Shown in pieces: positions 54,144 through 64,000 of a stretch of 64,000 bases of DNA. Where the stretch lies: contig CM055271.1 of assembly GCA_029237695.1 (NCBI GenBank), positions 84,021,488 to 84,085,487 of the forward strand. The letters are read 5' to 3'. The position numbers and the translations under genes were made by a program. Each line of letters starts with the position of its first letter. Position 1 is the first letter of the stretch. The notes beneath the pieces were generated by a model that was given only the letters and a program-made list of their open reading frames with translations, did not search any database and had not been told where the DNA came from. Origin of the DNA: Conchocele bisecta. Its lineage: Eukaryota; Mollusca; Bivalvia; Lucinida; Thyasiridae.

Positions 54144-54620
54144 CTAGATGGCCGCGGCCTGCATGTCGCGCCTTGTGGCGAGGCATGGACACTAAAAAAA
54201 AAGATATAGTATAACGAAAAACTTTAACCAAAAAACTTAAGCAAAAAACTTAACCAAAAACTTTAACCAAAAAACTTAACCAAAAACTTCAAAGTAATTT
54301 GACCTTGACATTGGGCACAGGGGCCGCACGGGAGGGGGGTAGAATGAAAATATAGATGATGATAAACACCCATGTGAAGTTTCAAGGTAATGGGCAAAGC
54401 AGTTGCAGAGATATAGTATAACGAAAAACTTTAACCAAAAAACTTAACCAAAAAACTTAACCAAAAAATTTAACCAAAGAACTGAACCAAAAACTTTAAC
54501 CAAAAAACTTAACCAAACAACTTAACCAAAAACTTTAACCGGACACACGTACGTACGTACGTACATACGTACGAACGCCAAACGGCCGACTATATCGCGC
54601 TTTCCGCAAGCGGGCGCGAC
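54144..54620 (+). mobile_element. Nested tandem-core element with ACGT run, copy 2
   Basis: Shorter sister of 51567-52491, with the same head (ACTAGATGGCCGCGGCCTGC), fewer core units and the same end (hairpin 54596-54620). The 14 bases before the head (AAGCTTGACTAAC) are like the array unit itself, so it inserted in a family E unit. Confidence 0.75.
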
Positions 54621-56829
54621 AAAAACCTTAACCAAGGTTGACTAAAAACCTTAACCAAGGGGAATTAACTAGGTAATTCAAGGTTAAATGTAGGTCAAGG
54701 TCAAATATAGGTCAGGGGTTGTTGATGTACATCACTAGGAGATAAAGGTGTCCAAGTATGGTTGGTGTAGGGCCAGGAGTATTCCATCTACAAGGTTGAC
54801 TAAAAACCTTAAACAAGGGGAATTAAATAAGTAATTCAAGAGGAAATGTAGGTCAAGGTCAAATATAGATCAGGGGTTACTGATGTACATCCCTAGGAGA
54901 TGAAGTTGTCCAAGTATGGTGGGTGTAGGGCCAGGAGTATTCCATATACAAACTTGACTAAAAACCTTAACCAAGGGGAATTAACTAAGTAATTGAAGAA
55001 GAAATGTAGGTCAAGGTCAAATATAAACCAGGGGTTATTGATGTACATCCCAATGAGAAAAGGTTGTGCAAGTATGGTGTCTGTATGCACAATAGTATTC
55101 CATGTACAAGCTTGACTAAAAACCTTAACCAAGGTTGACTAAAAACCTTAACCAAGGGGAATTAACTAAGTAATTCAAGAGGAAATGTAGGTCAAGGTCA
55201 AATATAGATCAGGGGTTATTGATGTACATCACTAGGAGATGAAGTTGTCCAAGTATGGTGGGTGTAGGGCCAGTAGTATTCCATATACAAGCTTGACTAA
55301 AAACCTTAACCAAGGCGTGACGGTGACGCCGACGGTGACGCCGACGTGACAACATAAGCTCTACTTATTCTTCAAATAGTCGAGCTAAAAATGGGCGCCA
55401 AGGGGAGATAAGTAATTGGAAATTTTTGAAAATAAATAGACTTATTCATCTTGCCGTGATAAACATGTATACCGAATTTGGTTACGATCGGTGAAGTAGA
55501 ACTTGAGTTATCGCGTGGACAAGGATACAGAGTGCAAAAAATAACAAGAGCTGTAGGAGAACAGCATAGCTCGACGACGAGGGTTGTCGATGTACACATA
55601 GCTTGACAAACAAGGTAGCTACGGCCTGCATAAAAACCTTAACCAAGGTTGACTAAAAACCTTAACCAAGGGAAATTAAGTAAGTAATTCAAGGTTAACT
55701 GTAGGTCAATGTCAGATATAGGTCAGGGGTTATTGATGTACATCACTAGGAGATGAAGTTTTCCAAGTATGGTTGCTGTAGGCCCAGGAGTATTCCATAT
55801 ACAAGCTTGACTAAAAACCTTAACCAAGGGGAAATAAGTAAGTAATCCAAGGATAAAAGTAGGTCAAGGTCAAATATAGGTCAGGGATTATTGATGTACA
55901 TCACTAGGAGATGAAGTTGTCCAAGTATGGTTGATGTAGGCCCAGGAGTATTCCATATAAACATTAACCAAGTAATTCAAGGTTAAATGTAGGTGAAGGT
56001 CAAATATAGGTCAGGGGTTATTGATGTATGTCCCTATGAGAAAAAGTTATCCAAGTATGGTGTCTGTATGTACAATAGTATTCCATCTACAAGCTTGACT
56101 AAAAAACTTAACCAAGGTTGACTAAAAACCTTAACCAAGGGGAATTAACTAAGTAATTCAAGGTTAAATGTAGGTCAAGGTCAAATATAGGTCAGGGGTT
56201 GTTGATGTACATCACTAGGAGATGAAGTTGTCCAAGTATGGTTGGTGTAGGGCCAGGAGTATTACATCTACAAGCTTGACTAAAAACCTTAACCAAGGGG
56301 AATTACCTAAGTAATTCAAGTGGAAATGTAGGTCAATGTCAAATATAGATCAGGGGTTATTGATGTATGGTGTCTGTATGCACAATAGTATTCCATGTAC
56401 AAGCTTGACTAAAAACCTTAACCAAGGTCGACTAAAAACCTAAACAAAGGTTGACTAACAACCTTAACCAAGGGGAATTAACTAAGTAATTCAAGAGGAA
56501 ATGTAGGTCAAGGTCAAATATAGATCAAGGGTTATTGATGTACATCACTAGGAGATGAAGTTGTCCAAGTATGGTGGGTGTAAGGCCAGTAGTATTTCAT
56601 ATACAAGGTTGACTAAAAACCTTAACCAAGGCCGGTGACGCCGACGCCGGGGTGACAACATAAGCTCTAACTATTCTTCGAATAGTCAAGCTAAAAATGG
56701 CCGCCAAGGGGAGATAAGTCATCGGAAATTTTTGAAAATAGGGTTCTTCGTCTTGCCGTAATAAACGTGTATACCAAATTTGGTTACGAGCCATAAAGTA
56801 GAACTCTAGTTATTGCGTGGACAAGCTGT

Positions 56830-57179
56830 GCCCGCCCGCCCGCCGCCCACCCGCCCGTACAAGATGAATACATAATACGTCCCGTTTTTTCAAACGGGCG
56901 ATTAAAAAGTACAGATCCTGATGAGACTGCTCAACTGGATCTACACTGTTTACCACTACCGAAATGGTTAATGCTAAACAAGTACGAAGAAATATTGCCG
57001 TCTGCTGCAAGCTCCCATCATTAAATTACCATTTGCATGCTCCAAACGAACCTCCCGCAAGCGTGGATGAAAATATGGATGATGATAAACATGTACATGT
57101 ACATGAAGTTTCAAGCAGTAATGTAAGAAGTTATAGGAGAATGGAAAAAATGTGCTAATCTATTGAATCTTAAATTTCA
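56830..57179. other. Repeat ends, no gene
   Basis: A family F-like 3' end, CCCGCCCGCCCGCC then CCCGTTTTTTCAAACGGGCG at 56881-56901, followed by a fragment of the TGGGGCTTATGG family (GTACAGATCCTGATGAGAC) and unremarkable sequence. Confidence 0.5.
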
Positions 57180-57672
57180 ACGTTTGATATGGCCTTGTGC
57201 CCTGCGGTGTGAAATTTACACTTGACACGCGCGGTGTGTTTGAAGTCTTAGTTTTGTCACTGTAGAATCTACAGTGTAGATGAATCAGCATCGTGTAAAC
57301 ACAGTTTGCCAGCTAATGATCGAGTTTTATGACTTGCGCGGAATTGCATTATGCCTATTGGAATACACGACACGGAATACATATCGGGAATTACCGTTAA
57401 TGGAGTTATGCAACATTTTGCTGAAAGGAAAATCTGCGATTGCTATGTTATTTTTGTTTGCCGACAAAATATGACTTGGTCGCTAATGGTCGCTGTTTGC
57501 AGTCAAAAATGCCGCGTGGGAACGAAAATCACCGGTCGCTGGTCGTTGTTCGGAGGTGGTCGTTATTCCAAGGTATTTTAAAGAACAAATTGGACGGGGG
57601 GGGGTTTTAACTGGCCGTTGTGGACAAGTGGTCGCTATTCACAGGTGGTCGTTAACACAGGTTCGACTGTAC
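57180..57672. mobile_element. Right half of the TACAGTC-ended transposon, with repeat Y
   Basis: Repeat Y at 57180-57440, then the GGTCGCTGTTTGC, CTGGCCGTTGTGGACA and GTGGTCGTTAACACAG phrases up to GGTTCGACTGTA at 57661-57672, as in 17690-17894. Confidence 0.65.
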
Positions 57673-57827
57673 ATGAAGTTTCAAGCAGTAATGTAAAGAA
57701 CTTATAGGAGAATGGAAAAAATGTGCTAATCTATTGAACCTTAAATTTCAACGTCATTTGGCATTGAGCTTGGGCACTGGGGAGCATTGGTGGGGCGAGG
57801 AATGAAAATATGAATGATGATCAGGCA

Positions 57828-58110
57828 TTGTTTGTTTATTGGTGTTTAACAGCCTATCATATTCAGTCCTGAAATTAGAATAACCTGACCTGGTGCCAGG
57901 TCCATACCACACCAAGTCACTTGGCCCCTTCCCCTAAATAGGATTACGAATAATCGTAATACTCACATAAGTGCTGCACAAAGAGTCAACTGTCACATAT
58001 AAAATGCCAAAGACATGTGAGAGCCAAACCAGGTCTCCAGTCATAATTCGGGTAAGGATGAACTCCGATCGTTAAATTACCCATCGCTTGCTCCCACCTG
58101 CCACCCACCA
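57828..58110. repeat. Dispersed repeat Z, diverged copy
   Basis: TTTGTTTATTGGTGTTTAAC head, then GGTGCCAGGTCCATACCACA and AGTCACTTGGCCCCTTCCCC; loosely matches 31290-31740. Confidence 0.55.
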
Positions 58111-58225
58111 GGCATTGACCCAGATATGATTATCTGGGCTACATTACACATTATAAATGATAAATATAATACCAGCCTAGTGTCTGACGACGGTGAGCCT
58201 CGGAATTCCTACCGTTTCCAAGCCG

Positions 58226-58540
58226 AGCCTATAGCCTATTTCACCAACATTGCAAAGTATACTTTTCTAGCATTAAAGTATACTTTGAGGGAGAAATTTT
58301 CAATTTTAGGATAAATTTATTAATTTTTATTATACTGAATTTATTACATTATCACAGCCATTTTGGCTGTGATAATGTAATAAATTCAGTATAATAATTC
58401 TGCATACTTTTAATCATCAAATATATACAGTCGTTAGTTCTATATGAAATAATGCATTTCAGGAAAAATAAAGTATTTCTCCCTCAAAGTATACTTTGCT
58501 AGATAAGAATACTTTGTAATTTTGATGAAATCGGCTACAG
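58226..58540. mobile_element. Palindromic MITE family W, best-kept copy
   Basis: Left end TAGCCTATTTCACCAACATT, right end TTTTGATGAAATCGGCTAC; centre ACTGAATTTATTACATTATC with a short loop CAGCCATTTTGGCTG and its complement. 315 bp, non-coding, foldable as one hairpin. Confidence 0.75.
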
Positions 58541-58564
58541 ATAATGGAATATGGAATGGTGCTT

Positions 58565-58734
58565 AACCCATTACATTCGGAATACACATTTACAGGTATG
58601 AAATTGTTTAATTATTTTATTTTCTTATTTCTCAGTTAAAGTATATGTTGTGACCACTCATTTGAACCGTCTCGACGAGACGGTTCAAATGGTGGTCATA
58701 ACATATACTTTAGGATTTCCACACACAAAATGGC
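58565..58734. mobile_element. Palindromic MITE cut by the gap, AACCGTCTCGACGA family
   Basis: AACCCATTACATTCGG left end; central perfect palindrome CATTTGAACCGTCTCGAC and GAGACGGTTCAAATG at about 58660-58690. Runs into the N gap before its right end. Confidence 0.75.
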
Positions 58735-59234
58735 NNNNNNNNNNNNNNNNNNNNNNNNNNNNNNNNNNNNNNNNNNNNNNNNNNNNNNNNNNNNNNNNNN
58801 NNNNNNNNNNNNNNNNNNNNNNNNNNNNNNNNNNNNNNNNNNNNNNNNNNNNNNNNNNNNNNNNNNNNNNNNNNNNNNNNNNNNNNNNNNNNNNNNNNNN
58901 NNNNNNNNNNNNNNNNNNNNNNNNNNNNNNNNNNNNNNNNNNNNNNNNNNNNNNNNNNNNNNNNNNNNNNNNNNNNNNNNNNNNNNNNNNNNNNNNNNNN
59001 NNNNNNNNNNNNNNNNNNNNNNNNNNNNNNNNNNNNNNNNNNNNNNNNNNNNNNNNNNNNNNNNNNNNNNNNNNNNNNNNNNNNNNNNNNNNNNNNNNNN
59101 NNNNNNNNNNNNNNNNNNNNNNNNNNNNNNNNNNNNNNNNNNNNNNNNNNNNNNNNNNNNNNNNNNNNNNNNNNNNNNNNNNNNNNNNNNNNNNNNNNNN
59201 NNNNNNNNNNNNNNNNNNNNNNNNNNNNNNNNNN
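58735..59234. other. Assembly gap of 500 N
   Basis: Exactly 500 N, the same size as the first gap, so a placeholder. Sequence after it matches 31290 onwards. Confidence 0.95.
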
Positions 59235-60140
59235 TTTGTTTGTTTGTTGGGGTTAACGGCCTATCAACAGCTAAGGTCATTTAAGGCCGGGGTCAATGGG
59301 TTTATTACTAAATCCCATATATTACCTGTACAAGTACATGTACATGTTCAAGTACATGTACAAATGGGGGGAAATCCAAAATCAGAACTGAATATTTACA
59401 ATAACAAAACGATATATTCAGCCATGAAATCAGAATAATCCTGATCTGATGCCAGGTCATCGCCACACCAGAATCACTTGGCCCCTCCCAAAAGCAGTAG
59501 GATCAGTAATAATCTTACTACTTTTATAATGTGCAATAACCCAATTCAACTCCCAGGTAACAAAAGAGCCAAAGATAAAAACATACCCGAGGGCCAAACC
59601 AGGCAAATCGTGATTCCTATAAGGAGGAACCCCTACCGTTAATTTACACCGTCTCGCTCGCCCAACCACCACCCACTCTCATAGTAGACGAGTTGACACC
59701 AGGGACAATACACTCAGATAACTGCTTACATGTCACTGGATTTGATAGCTAATAACAGAGTACAGTAGTGGGTATATATGGTATGTGTTGTGTGGTTTGA
59801 CAGGTAAAAGTGATACACTGTGCAATTTTCTGTGTATGAAGCTATTTATAATGGTGGTTCATGCTGATAAATACACAGGCACAAACCTGTCCAGAAAACT
59901 GACATATTTTACAGTTTGGTGCAATATAATTGACAGGAGTCCGTTCTACTGGCTTTTCTATATGTGATCAACTACATTATATCATATGTTCTACTTCACA
60001 TTTTGAGTTCTTTGTCAAATGGCAGAACAGGTGAAACTGGCTGATGGCTGTAACAGGTGCTGTATAGGATGCAGTAACGGGGCAGTGATCACATACCGGT
60101 ATATGGTATACATATATTCCAACACATTTACGAAGCAATT

Positions 60141-60501
60141 ATTATAGGAATGAATGGCCTTTTTGTGGAATTTATCGGGGTATAAACTTGGAAAAGTCGC
60201 GGGAATACTGGACGAAGGCCGGAAGGCCTCATCCAGTATTCCCGCGACTTTTCCAAGTTTATATCCCCGATAAATTCCACAAAAAGGCCATTCATTCCTT
60301 ATAATTCCAGCATTTTAAATAAATTCATCAAGAAAATGTGTTTATTTTCCGTTTTATTAAGAATTATTTTAACTGCGCCTGACGGTTACGGAAAGTAGTT
60401 TGGCATGGAGTTTACTGGGATATAAATTTTGGACGGAGACTTGCAACGGACCAATCAAATGTTAGGGAATTGTGTAAATATTTTTGTGCTGGAATTATCT
60501 T
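60141..60501. mobile_element. Hairpin insertion, duplicate of 32193-32549
   Basis: Same arms and ends as the first copy; the arms are unchanged as far as I can read. Confidence 0.75.
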
Positions 60502-62699
60502 TGAATCAACAGATGATCAGGTATGTAGTTGGTGCTTAATTGTGACCAGTTTCATTTAAGTTGGTGATAGTAGGTAGTCTGTGACAAAAATAAAAAGGTG
60601 CAATAAAAAATCCATATTTGCAATGTCGTGTCTGATATTCATATTTGGACGAGTCTCTTGACTGTCTTTAAAAAAAGTATATGTTCAGGCAATCATATCT
60701 ATTTGGCAATAATCGTGGATTGCACAAGTTTGTGTTGTGATTTCTGTGTTCTAATTCTGTTCAATTTATGTATCGTCTTCATTCATTGGCTGTGTCAGAG
60801 ATATAAATAGCCGTACATATATCTCTGGCTGTGTGAAGTTACCGTCCTTTTATTGCTAATACCGTAACAACCCTAAATAATCGGACACCATTTATTTTGG
60901 GAAACAATATCATTTAAATATATGGTTTTGCACGACAGAGTGATACAATATTTAGGTTTTGTATGGTTGTACTGGTTTATCGCAATAACGGTATATTTAG
61001 TCAACTTGTTGTGAAAAAAACTTAGGATGACAAAAATATAGGAACTCAAAATGCTGTCATTTTTATATTTTTTTTTCGGAGGATACTTTTTTTGACACAC
61101 TAAAAAAGCTGAGCGTGCCCCTCTATGTGCGGTGGGTCAGGTATTGCAGCATAGGGCAGTTGGTCCGTATTTTTCTCATTTTGACGCCATTTACGGAAAA
61201 TAGTGTAAAAATATTTCATGAAATTACGCAGATGTCCTTCAGGTAAAAGGTAAAAAATTGCATGGCGCGTCTCATATGTGGGTGTGACAAGAAATGGAGC
61301 CTACAGAATTTGTGACCATTGTAGATCCTGATCAAATAGCACACTCTTGTAACATGATAATGAGCTTTATTGCTTTTTACAAGCATGACACGTGTTTCAT
61401 TGATGGATTGGTGAACAGTGCAGATCCTGATCAGATTGCAGATGCACAGGCTGATTTGGATCTACACTGGTCGCAAAACCCGTAAGCCCCATTTCTCGAG
61501 TCACAGCCACATTAAATTTTAGTCTTATGTAATGACAAATTTGTGAAAAGTGTGTGCTGTATTCATTACAATGGCTTGTACATGTTGCTCATATACAACT
61601 ACAGTCAACACTCGTTACCTCAAACTCTCTGAAGTCAAACTTGATTACTCGGTCAAATTCTTGGTCCCAAGTACATGTTTTCCTTTATAAAAAACTCTCG
61701 TCAAAGGTACACTCAGTAGGTTATAATATAGGGAGACAGATAGTTTTGTATATTCTGTTGATATGACATTTTCTGGCAAAATAAACATTCATTCACATTA
61801 TTATATATTTTATATCCGACATAAATTTACACATGATAACAGGGGCGATAAACGTGATTCCTTTCTAATCTGTCGAAAATATTATTTTTTCAGGTGACAC
61901 ATTTAATTAGTATAACAAAAAAATTAAAATGGATGAAAACCTAACATGGTGTGTTGTAAAATATATATAGCATTAGTTACGATGTCGCAACTGTCAGAAT
62001 AATTGCTTAGCTATTACATGTCAACATCTTACGAGGCTATCACTATATATGTAACGTCTATTCAAGTGAATGTATGCGTGGCATGTATGTGTAGCTCTAT
62101 ATAGTTTGTAAATATTAATAGATGTTGTATTAATTTCTGTTGCGATATGTGCTGAAGGATTGGGGCTTGCGGAGTCCTTTGCACTCTTTCACTATGGAAG
62201 ATCTATACTGTTTGTTACAAGTATCAGGGGGCCATTTCACTAAACTGCGTACGATTAAAATGTTTGTAAGTGCAAAATTATGAGTCTGTAAATTTCACAT
62301 TAACAATTTGTTCTTGCCTATGTTCAATAAATGTAAATCCATCAATTTATATTTCCAGACGATCCTAAATTTGCAGTTATGAACAATTTAGTCGAAAGAA
62401 GTTTAGTGAAACGGCCCCCAGGTATGTTTCAGTGACAGACAGCATAAACCCTGACCATTCATTAAGATGTATGGCAGTTGTTTATGCCCCCCTCCCACCT
62501 CTTTATTTCTCATTATGTGTCACAGTTAGTTTTATGTACTGTATGTAACAGGAATAGCATACACACACGTAAATATATATACCGGTACATGTATATGTAT
62601 GCTTGTACAGATGTGTATATTTATGTTGGTGTGTGTTTTGAATGATTGTTTATAGGTGTGTATGTTTGTATGCATTTCGTCATGTTTGTACATCTTGTA

Positions 62700-62900
62700 A
62701 ATAATAGACTGGGCCTCATGGAAGATTAGTTGTGTACTAAATGTGTAACCCTCTGTAAATAAAGTATATTATTCTTATTATTATTATTTATATCTTGTAA
62801 ATAATAGACTGGGCCCCATGGAAGATTAGTTGTGTACTAAATGTGTAACCCTCTGTAAATAAAGTATATTATTCTTATTATTATTATTTATATCTTGCCT
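62700..62900 (+). repeat. Retroposon-like 3' end, two tandem copies
   Basis: Counterpart of 34749-34950. Here both units are of full length, 111 bp, and nearly identical, whereas in the other copy the first unit has a different tail; so the two loci differ in recent history. Confidence 0.55.
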
Positions 62901-63607
62901 TATTTCTCAATAAAAACATGGTTTGACAGCACTTCAGAATTTACTCTGAGCATTTCGTCAACTTTCAACATCATTTATCTTTCATGAGATAGTGTACATC
63001 TTGGGTACAAAATCAAATCACATAGCTGGTCTCATATGAGAAACGCCAAGTGATTTTGTACCTAAAAACATATGCGATTTTTCAAGAAATATATTTACAT
63101 TTATTTAAATGCTATTTATGGAAAATATCGTAAATTTTGCAAATATTTTTCAAGAGATATCACACATGATCATAGGTACAAAATCGCATGGCGTGTTTAT
63201 ATAGGAGTGCCAAAATATTACGTCAATATTTGTGACGGACTAGGAAAATGGGGCTTATGGGGTTTATGACCAGTGTAGCTCATCAAATAGCACACTGATG
63301 TAGCCTGATAAAGATCTATATTGCGTTTCATTGATGGAATGGCGAACATTGCATTGAGGATGCGCAGGCTGATCTGGATCTACACTGGTCACAAAACACA
63401 TAAGCCCCATTTCTCTCTCCAATTACACCCATATACAAATTTGGCAATAAAAAATTGGTTAAATATGTTCTCGTGGAATAGTGTATCAAGAACTGTATTC
63501 GTGTTTGATAATAATTTATATTAGCCGCAAACCATACTGTATCAGTAGTTTGGTCTTATGAAAACCAGCGGTTAAAATTGCGAGTAAAATTCTGGAGGTG
63601 TGAGGAG

Positions 63608-64000
63608 ATGGCGGAAGGCGGGGAGAGACCGCCTAAGCGTAGTTCGTTGCTAAAAGTGACGAATTATAAGATGTTTGGAGAAGAAGGAGCTGGGAGTGAT
63701 AGTGACACAGTTAGATATGGGATGGGGGGTGAGAAGGACACAGGTGGGAAGTTGTCAACGGTCGGGGACGAGTTAGATGAGGAACGAAGTAGGAGCCGAA
63801 GTGAAACACAGGCGGGAAAGCGAATTGTGTGGTGCCAGTCTGCACAGATGTCCGGATGTTCCGGTAGTGACAGCGAAGAAAGTGGAGAGGACGAGGAGTT
63901 TCAACAATTAAAGTTGAAAATTGCCGCAGTTGCGGAGAAGCGAAAGTTAAAAAAGAAGAGGTGAAGGATCGGCTCAAAGCGGAACTGGCTCAGTCAACTA
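63608..64000 (+). pseudogene. Gag-like protein of a second Ngaro copy, cut by the window end
   Basis: ATG at 63608; identical to the protein from 35671 over about 110 residues. At 63945-63960 the sequence TTAAAAAAGAAGAGGTGAAG differs from the first copy by small indels that shift the frame and end it at 63964. This break is absent from the first copy, which instead has in-frame stops further on. Confidence 0.8.

Larger units (their letters stand above)
51046..56830 (+). mobile_element. Large composite array, tandem-core family E, with two nested ACGT elements
   Basis: Heads with ACAAGAGTGCCGAAGGTCAC (51047) and AACAAGAGCTGAAGGAGAAC (51364) or AACAAGAGCTGTAGGAGAAC (55544); about 18 units of 155-180 bp, each with CTAAAAACCTTAACCAAGG, GTAGGTCAAGGTCAAATATA, GATGTACATCACTAGGAGAT and GTCCAAGTATGG; ends with CTATTCTTCGAATAGTC-type hairpins at about 55358-55388 and 56665-56695. 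Blocks GGGGAGATAAGTAATTGGAA (51219, 55399) flank the arrays, so whole elements have been inserted in, or recombined with, each other. No coding capacity. Confidence 0.75.
59235..64000 (+). repeat. 4.8-kb duplication, second copy
   Basis: Colinear with 31290-36064 and almost identical, including the repeat Z copy (59240-59690), the long hairpin insertion (about 60141-60500), the MITEs and the gag start. Differences are scattered single bases, microsatellite length changes and small indels, like two alleles. It contains no host exon. Confidence 0.95.

Noticed and set aside
51046..56830. CRISPR-like regularly spaced repeats
   Set aside because: The whole 155-180 bp unit is conserved, there are no short repeats with unique spacers, and the DNA is eukaryotic.
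58650..59438. Long reading frames through the second N run
   Set aside because: Same artefact; flanks are a palindromic MITE and repeat Z.

Overview
The window is animal nuclear DNA, most likely from a bivalve mollusc. This rests on GT-AG introns, two multi-exon host genes of animal signalling families, an intron and intergenic space made almost wholly of repeats, and a repeat style (tandem core units, then an ACGG-type tetranucleotide run, then a 3' hairpin) that I associate with bivalve pearl/CvA or Helentron-like elements. The species is not determined. There are two runs of exactly 500 N (24856-25355 and 58735-59234).

Layout. 1-3341: a decayed, endogenized polinton-like virus segment on + strand: C-terminal part of a capsid protein, an A32-type packaging ATPase and five or so small proteins, several with membrane segments, most frameshifted. 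3445-3850: three copies of a 135-bp repeat rich in hairpins. 3850-8950: microsatellites, MITEs and minisatellites. 8951-25417 (+): a TRAF-family gene (RING, TRAF-type zinc finger, probable coiled coil, end of a MATH domain) whose introns hold nested transposons, a tRNA-like tandem array and two large tandem-core elements. 25418-35640: more MITEs and tandem-core elements, including a long perfect-looking hairpin. 35671-42123 (+): a nearly full-length but broken Ngaro-type (DIRS order) tyrosine-recombinase retrotransposon with gag, reverse transcriptase-RNase H, tyrosine recombinase and an SGNH-hydrolase-like frame, with a 3' direct repeat pair. 42584-49316 (-): three exons of an LDL-receptor-related protein (YWTD propeller), phases matching across introns of about 2.2 and 4.0 kb. 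49650-56830: a large composite of tandem-core elements nested in each other. 59235-64000: a near-identical second copy of 31290-36064, beginning exactly at the second gap, so the end of the window is probably the other allele or a recent tandem duplication.

Common theme: several unrelated-looking tandem-core families carry the same nuclear-receptor half-site motif (AAGGTCAAGGTCA or the DR1 form AGGTCAAAGGTCA) once per repeat unit, giving dozens of such sites over the window, many in the introns of the two host genes. This is the observation I consider most worth testing.
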